A DNA stretch of 64,000 bases. It comes from Anaerocaecibacter muris (GTDB taxonomy: Bacteria; Bacillota; Clostridia; Christensenellales; Pumilibacteraceae). The stretch spans positions 335,086 through 399,085 of the forward strand of contig NZ_CALPCE010000002.1 of the NCBI RefSeq assembly GCF_943192945.1, given 5' to 3'. The notes beneath the pieces were generated by a model, which did not search any database, was not told where the DNA came from, and saw only the letters and a program-made list of their open reading frames with translations. Below are positions 61,295 through 64,000 of this stretch, one piece after another. Numbering within the stretch: the stretch's first letter is position 1; the number at the start of each line of letters is the position of its first letter. A program made the position numbers and the translations under genes.

Positions 61295-62533
61295 TTGAAA
61301 CAAAGCATTGCAATATTGGATTTCGGCACGAGCAAAGTTACGGTTTTGGTCGGAAGTCGCGGAATAAATAACTCGATATGCGTTGAGGGTATCGGGGTAA
61401 GCGAGTATGCCGGATATTCCGGCGGAAAGTGGCTGGACGCCGAGCGCTTGCCCGTTGCGGTCGCGCAAGCGGTTGCGGCGGCGGAAAGTAGCGCGCGGGT
61501 CAAGCTGGACAAGCTGTATATAGGCGTGCCCAACGATTTTTCCATGTGCAAAGTGGGCGATTTGTCCATTTCGCTCAATAAAAAACGTCGCGTAACCGAG
61601 CAAGACGTTGTCGCATTGCGTGACAGCGGCAATATGTACGGCAACGACGAATATTGGACTGTTATCAATATTCAACCCATATATTTCACGCTCGACGACG
61701 ACAGAAAACTCGTCGAACCCGTGGGGCTTACTTCTACCAAGCTCGGCGGGAGTATATCGTATATACTCGCGCAAAACGAATTTATCGAGGTTGTGGACGC
61801 GGCGGCAAACGCGGCGGGCGTGTTTGAAACGGAATACGTATCGGCGGCGCTTGCCGAAATTCTTTTTCTGTTCGACGATTACAAGCGCGACAACTGCGTC
61901 ATGCTCGCCGATATAGGCGCGTTCGGCACTGCGCTCACGATAGGGCGCGGCGACGGGCTTTGTCGGCAGTATTATTTTTCGTGGGGCGGGGCGCGCATTA
62001 CGAGTGCGCTTGCCGAAAAAATGGAACTTTCGCCCAAGGCGGCGGAACTGTTGAAACGCAAAGTAATTCTGTCGCTCGAACCCGAATATATCCCGCCCGA
62101 CAGCAAAGCGGCGGAATATGACGGCGACGTTTTGCAGAGTGTCGATCAGGTTACTGTCGTTCAGACTGAATACGAAGTGGAAATCGACAACGACATTTAC
62201 ACATACGGCGTTGCGGAAACCAACCTGATAGTGCGGCTGGAAATAGAGCGGCTTGCAAGATATATCACGAAAGCTCTTAAAAGTTGCGATTACGATTATC
62301 CCGAGTTTACGCCGTTGTCGATTACGGGCGGCGGACTCAATTATATACGCGGCGCGGCGGAATATCTTGCGGAGTGTCTTAACCGCGAGGTCAATACCGT
62401 AGAACCGTCTTTGCCCATGCTCGACCGTCCGCAGTTGTCGTCGGCACTCGGACTTTTGGACATGGTGTTGACAAGCGAGCAAGGCTCTATCGGACTGTTC
62501 GACAGATTCCGTCGCTGGCTCGCCAAACGATAA
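61295..62533 (+). CDS. ftsA: FtsA-like actin-fold division protein
   Basis: A 412-residue protein starting at TTG with AGGGG upstream. ILDFGTSKVTVLVG is the phosphate-1 loop of the actin fold, MLADIGAFGTAL the phosphate-2 loop and LSITGGGLNYIRG the adenosine motif. The C-terminal SIGLFDRFRRWLAKR is an amphipathic helix like FtsA's membrane anchor. It tethers FtsZ. The 1C region is diverged, and an acidic insertion is near residues 265-300, so it is a distant FtsA. ftsZ follows 20 bases later. Confidence 0.85.
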   Translation: MKQSIAILDFGTSKVTVLVGSRGINNSICVEGIGVSEYAGYSGGKWLDAERLPVAVAQAVAAAESSARVKLDKLYIGVPNDFSMCKVGDLSISLNKKRRVTEQDVVALRDSGNMYGNDEYWTVINIQPIYFTLDDDRKLVEPVGLTSTKLGGSISYILAQNEFIEVVDAAANAAGVFETEYVSAALAEILFLFDDYKRDNCVMLADIGAFGTALTIGRGDGLCRQYYFSWGGARITSALAEKMELSPKAAELLKRKVILSLEPEYIPPDSKAAEYDGDVLQSVDQVTVVQTEYEVEIDNDIYTYGVAETNLIVRLEIERLARYITKALKSCDYDYPEFTPLSITGGGLNYIRGAAEYLAECLNREVNTVEPSLPMLDRPQLSSALGLLDMVLTSEQGSIGLFDRFRRWLAKR

Positions 62534-62553
62534 GAAATAAGGAGTTAAAAATC

Positions 62554-63870
62554 ATGACTTTTGAAAACATACGCAACGGCGGCAATTCCGCAGCTTCGGA
62601 CGAAACCAATACTTCGCCCGTCAAGGTCGTTATTATCGGCGTGGGCGGCGGCGGAAGCAATGCCGTGGATAACATGATAACCGCAGGCGTAAACGTTGAT
62701 CAGTTCATGGCTATCAACACCGACAGACAAGCGCTCCGCGTGTCCAAGGCTAAAAAACGCGTGCAGATTGGATCCAACATAACCAAAGGTTACGGCGCCG
62801 GCGCAAACCCCGAAAAAGGCAGGCTCGCCGCGGAAGAGTGCCGCGAAACGCTTAACAACCTTATCAAGGACATGGACTTGGTGTTTATTACCGCGGGCAT
62901 GGGCGGCGGCACCGGTACGGGCGCGGCGCCCGTAATTGCGGAAATCGCGCATAACCTCGGTAAACTGACCATTGCGTTTGTCACAACCCCGTTTAAGTTC
63001 GAGGGCGATATTCGTATGCGCAACGCGCAAATGGGCATAGCCAAGCTCCGCGAGTTCGTCGATTCGATAATAATAGTCCCCAACGAGAAGCTCGCGTGCG
63101 TCGCAAAAGACATGACCACGCAGGACGCGTTCAAATACGCCGACGACATACTGCGTCAGGGCGTTCAGGCGACTACCGACCTTATTGCCAACCCCGGACG
63201 TATCAACGTCGATTTTGCTGACATACATACCATACTCGAACAGGGCGGCGATTCAATTATGGGTATCGGCAGAGCGAGCGGCGCAAACCGCGCTATCGAG
63301 GCGGTTAAAAAAGCCGTCAATAACGCCGTGCTCGACACGTCTATCGAGGGCGCGACCCGAGCCATCGTCAATATCGAGGGCAGAGAAATCAAGATGGACG
63401 AGGTTACGCAAGCCGCCGACCTTGTTAAAGACATCTGCGCCAAGGACGCGAATATAATATTCGGTCATGCGATTGTTCCGTCGTTAAAAGACGAAATGCA
63501 GGTTACTATTATTGCGACGGGCTTTAATAAAACCGCGCCCGCCGCGCCGCCGCAACAAGCCGCTTACGCACAGCAACCCGTGCAACAGTATCCCGCGCAG
63601 GGCTACGGCGGACAGAACATGTATCAACAGCAGGGCGGCATGTATCAGCAACAGCCGCGCCCGCAGAACAACGGATATGCGCCGCAAAACGGCTACCCGC
63701 AACAGAACGGTTACGCGCCGCAACAGGGCGGAGTACAGCAGTCGTTTTTCAATCAACAACAGCCCCGTCAACCGCAACAGCCGCCGCGCCGTGCGGAAAA
63801 CAACGGGTATGTGAGTCTCGACGAGGATAACGACAATTCTTGGCTTAAAAAACTCAATAACAGAAAATAA
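62554..63870 (+). CDS. ftsZ: Cell division GTPase FtsZ
   Basis: A 438-residue protein. GVGGGGSNAVDNMI, AINTDRQAL, the tubulin signature GGGTGTGAAP and NVDFADIHTI (T7 loop) are all intact, so GTP binding and hydrolysis are expected. A disordered Gln/Pro/Gly/Tyr-rich linker covers about 325-420. The last residues NSWLKKLNNRK are the conserved C-terminal peptide that binds FtsA. AAGGAG lies 9 bases before the ATG. It forms the Z ring. Confidence 0.98.
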   Translation: MTFENIRNGGNSAASDETNTSPVKVVIIGVGGGGSNAVDNMITAGVNVDQFMAINTDRQALRVSKAKKRVQIGSNITKGYGAGANPEKGRLAAEECRETLNNLIKDMDLVFITAGMGGGTGTGAAPVIAEIAHNLGKLTIAFVTTPFKFEGDIRMRNAQMGIAKLREFVDSIIIVPNEKLACVAKDMTTQDAFKYADDILRQGVQATTDLIANPGRINVDFADIHTILEQGGDSIMGIGRASGANRAIEAVKKAVNNAVLDTSIEGATRAIVNIEGREIKMDEVTQAADLVKDICAKDANIIFGHAIVPSLKDEMQVTIIATGFNKTAPAAPPQQAAYAQQPVQQYPAQGYGGQNMYQQQGGMYQQQPRPQNNGYAPQNGYPQQNGYAPQQGGVQQSFFNQQQPRQPQQPPRRAENNGYVSLDEDNDNSWLKKLNNRK

Positions 63871-63895
63871 CGAACATGGTTCGCTATAAGCAAAG

Positions 63896-63920
63896 CCGTC
63901 CGTAATAACGGGCGGTTTTT
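63896..63920 (+). terminator. Terminator of ftsA-ftsZ
   Basis: CCGTCCG (63896-63902) pairs with CGGGCGG (63909-63915) with one wobble, then TTTTT. Confidence 0.8.
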
Positions 63921-63936
63921 CTCTTAGTGAATTTAA

Positions 63937-64000
63937 CCACTGGCTATGCCAGTGGGCATCATAGAGCTTTAGCTATGGGGATAGACAAAAAAAGTCCTCC
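63937..64000 (+). mobile_element. Possible end of an IS200/IS605-type element
   Basis: CCACTGGC (63937-63944) and GCCAGTGG (63948-63955) make a perfect 8-bp hairpin with loop TAT, followed by a second imperfect hairpin (63961-63976) and A-rich sequence before AGTCCTCC at the edge. Subterminal hairpins like these mark IS200/IS605 ends, but no transposase is in view; it may be a REP-type repeat. Confidence 0.35.

Noticed and set aside
1..64000. CRISPR array, rRNA or tRNA genes
   Set aside because: No regularly spaced repeats and no rRNA or tRNA sequence was noticed by eye; a covariance search would be decisive for tRNAs.

Overview
The window looks like the chromosome of an uncultured low-to-mid-GC Bacillota, probably a Clostridia lineage. 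Reasons are the mraZ-led division and cell wall (dcw) cluster, a DAP-type MurE, a SpoVD-like penicillin-binding protein with one PASTA domain, Firmicutes-style Shine-Dalgarno sites, many sigma-A consensus promoters, and a Cys-rich protein resembling clostridial spore-layer proteins. No rRNA, tRNA or CRISPR array was seen. The taxonomic call is inference.

Region 1 (1 to about 11.6 kb) is one end of an integrated mobile element that continues past the left edge. Nearly all its genes read leftward. At the edge is the N-terminal half of a CRESS-DNA-type HUH replication initiator (Rep). Just upstream of it is a stem-loop presenting TAGTATTAC, the nick-site nonanucleotide of circoviruses and nanoviruses, flanked by tandem iteron-like repeats. 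Next come a P-loop ATPase resembling Zot/FtsK-HerA proteins, several unknown small genes, a membrane-anchored coiled-coil protein with five Listeria-Bacteroides-type repeats, a gene pair that looks frameshifted, a Cro-like and a sigma-like regulator, a hairpin-rich noncoding stretch, and a TetR/nitroreductase-like/zinc-ribbon cargo operon. A rightward serine recombinase with a long structured leader closes the element. The whole suggests an integrative ssDNA plasmid or virus-like element; this is the main find.

Region 2 (11.7 to 26.4 kb) is ordinary chromosome: a deoxyribosyltransferase-like protein, a P-loop kinase-like protein, a GNAT acetyltransferase, RlmD, a Nudix hydrolase, malic enzyme, a HAD phosphatase, a membrane protein, Lon-EngB, a Cys-rich protein, a metallophosphoesterase, a GH3 glycosidase and, convergent to it, threonine dehydratase. 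Some promoters here sit so close to the start codon that the mRNAs should be leaderless.

Region 3 (26.6 to 63.9 kb) is a split dcw cluster: mraZ, rsmH, an ftsL-like gene, a class B PBP, murE, mraY, murD, ftsW and two membrane protein genes; then serC-serA on the opposite strand; then three giant genes (1828, 1712 and 2265 aa); then murA, ftsQ/divIB, ftsA and ftsZ. murF, murG, murC and murB are absent from the window. The giant genes encode an RCC1-repeat surface protein with one C-terminal membrane span, a bitopic protein with a very long cytoplasmic coiled coil and an Arg/Pro/Ala tail, and a soluble coiled-coil protein with an acidic N-terminus and two AT-hook-like motifs. Their layout suggests an envelope-to-cytoplasm scaffold linked to division. 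The last 60 bases hold small hairpins like the end of an IS200/IS605-type element.
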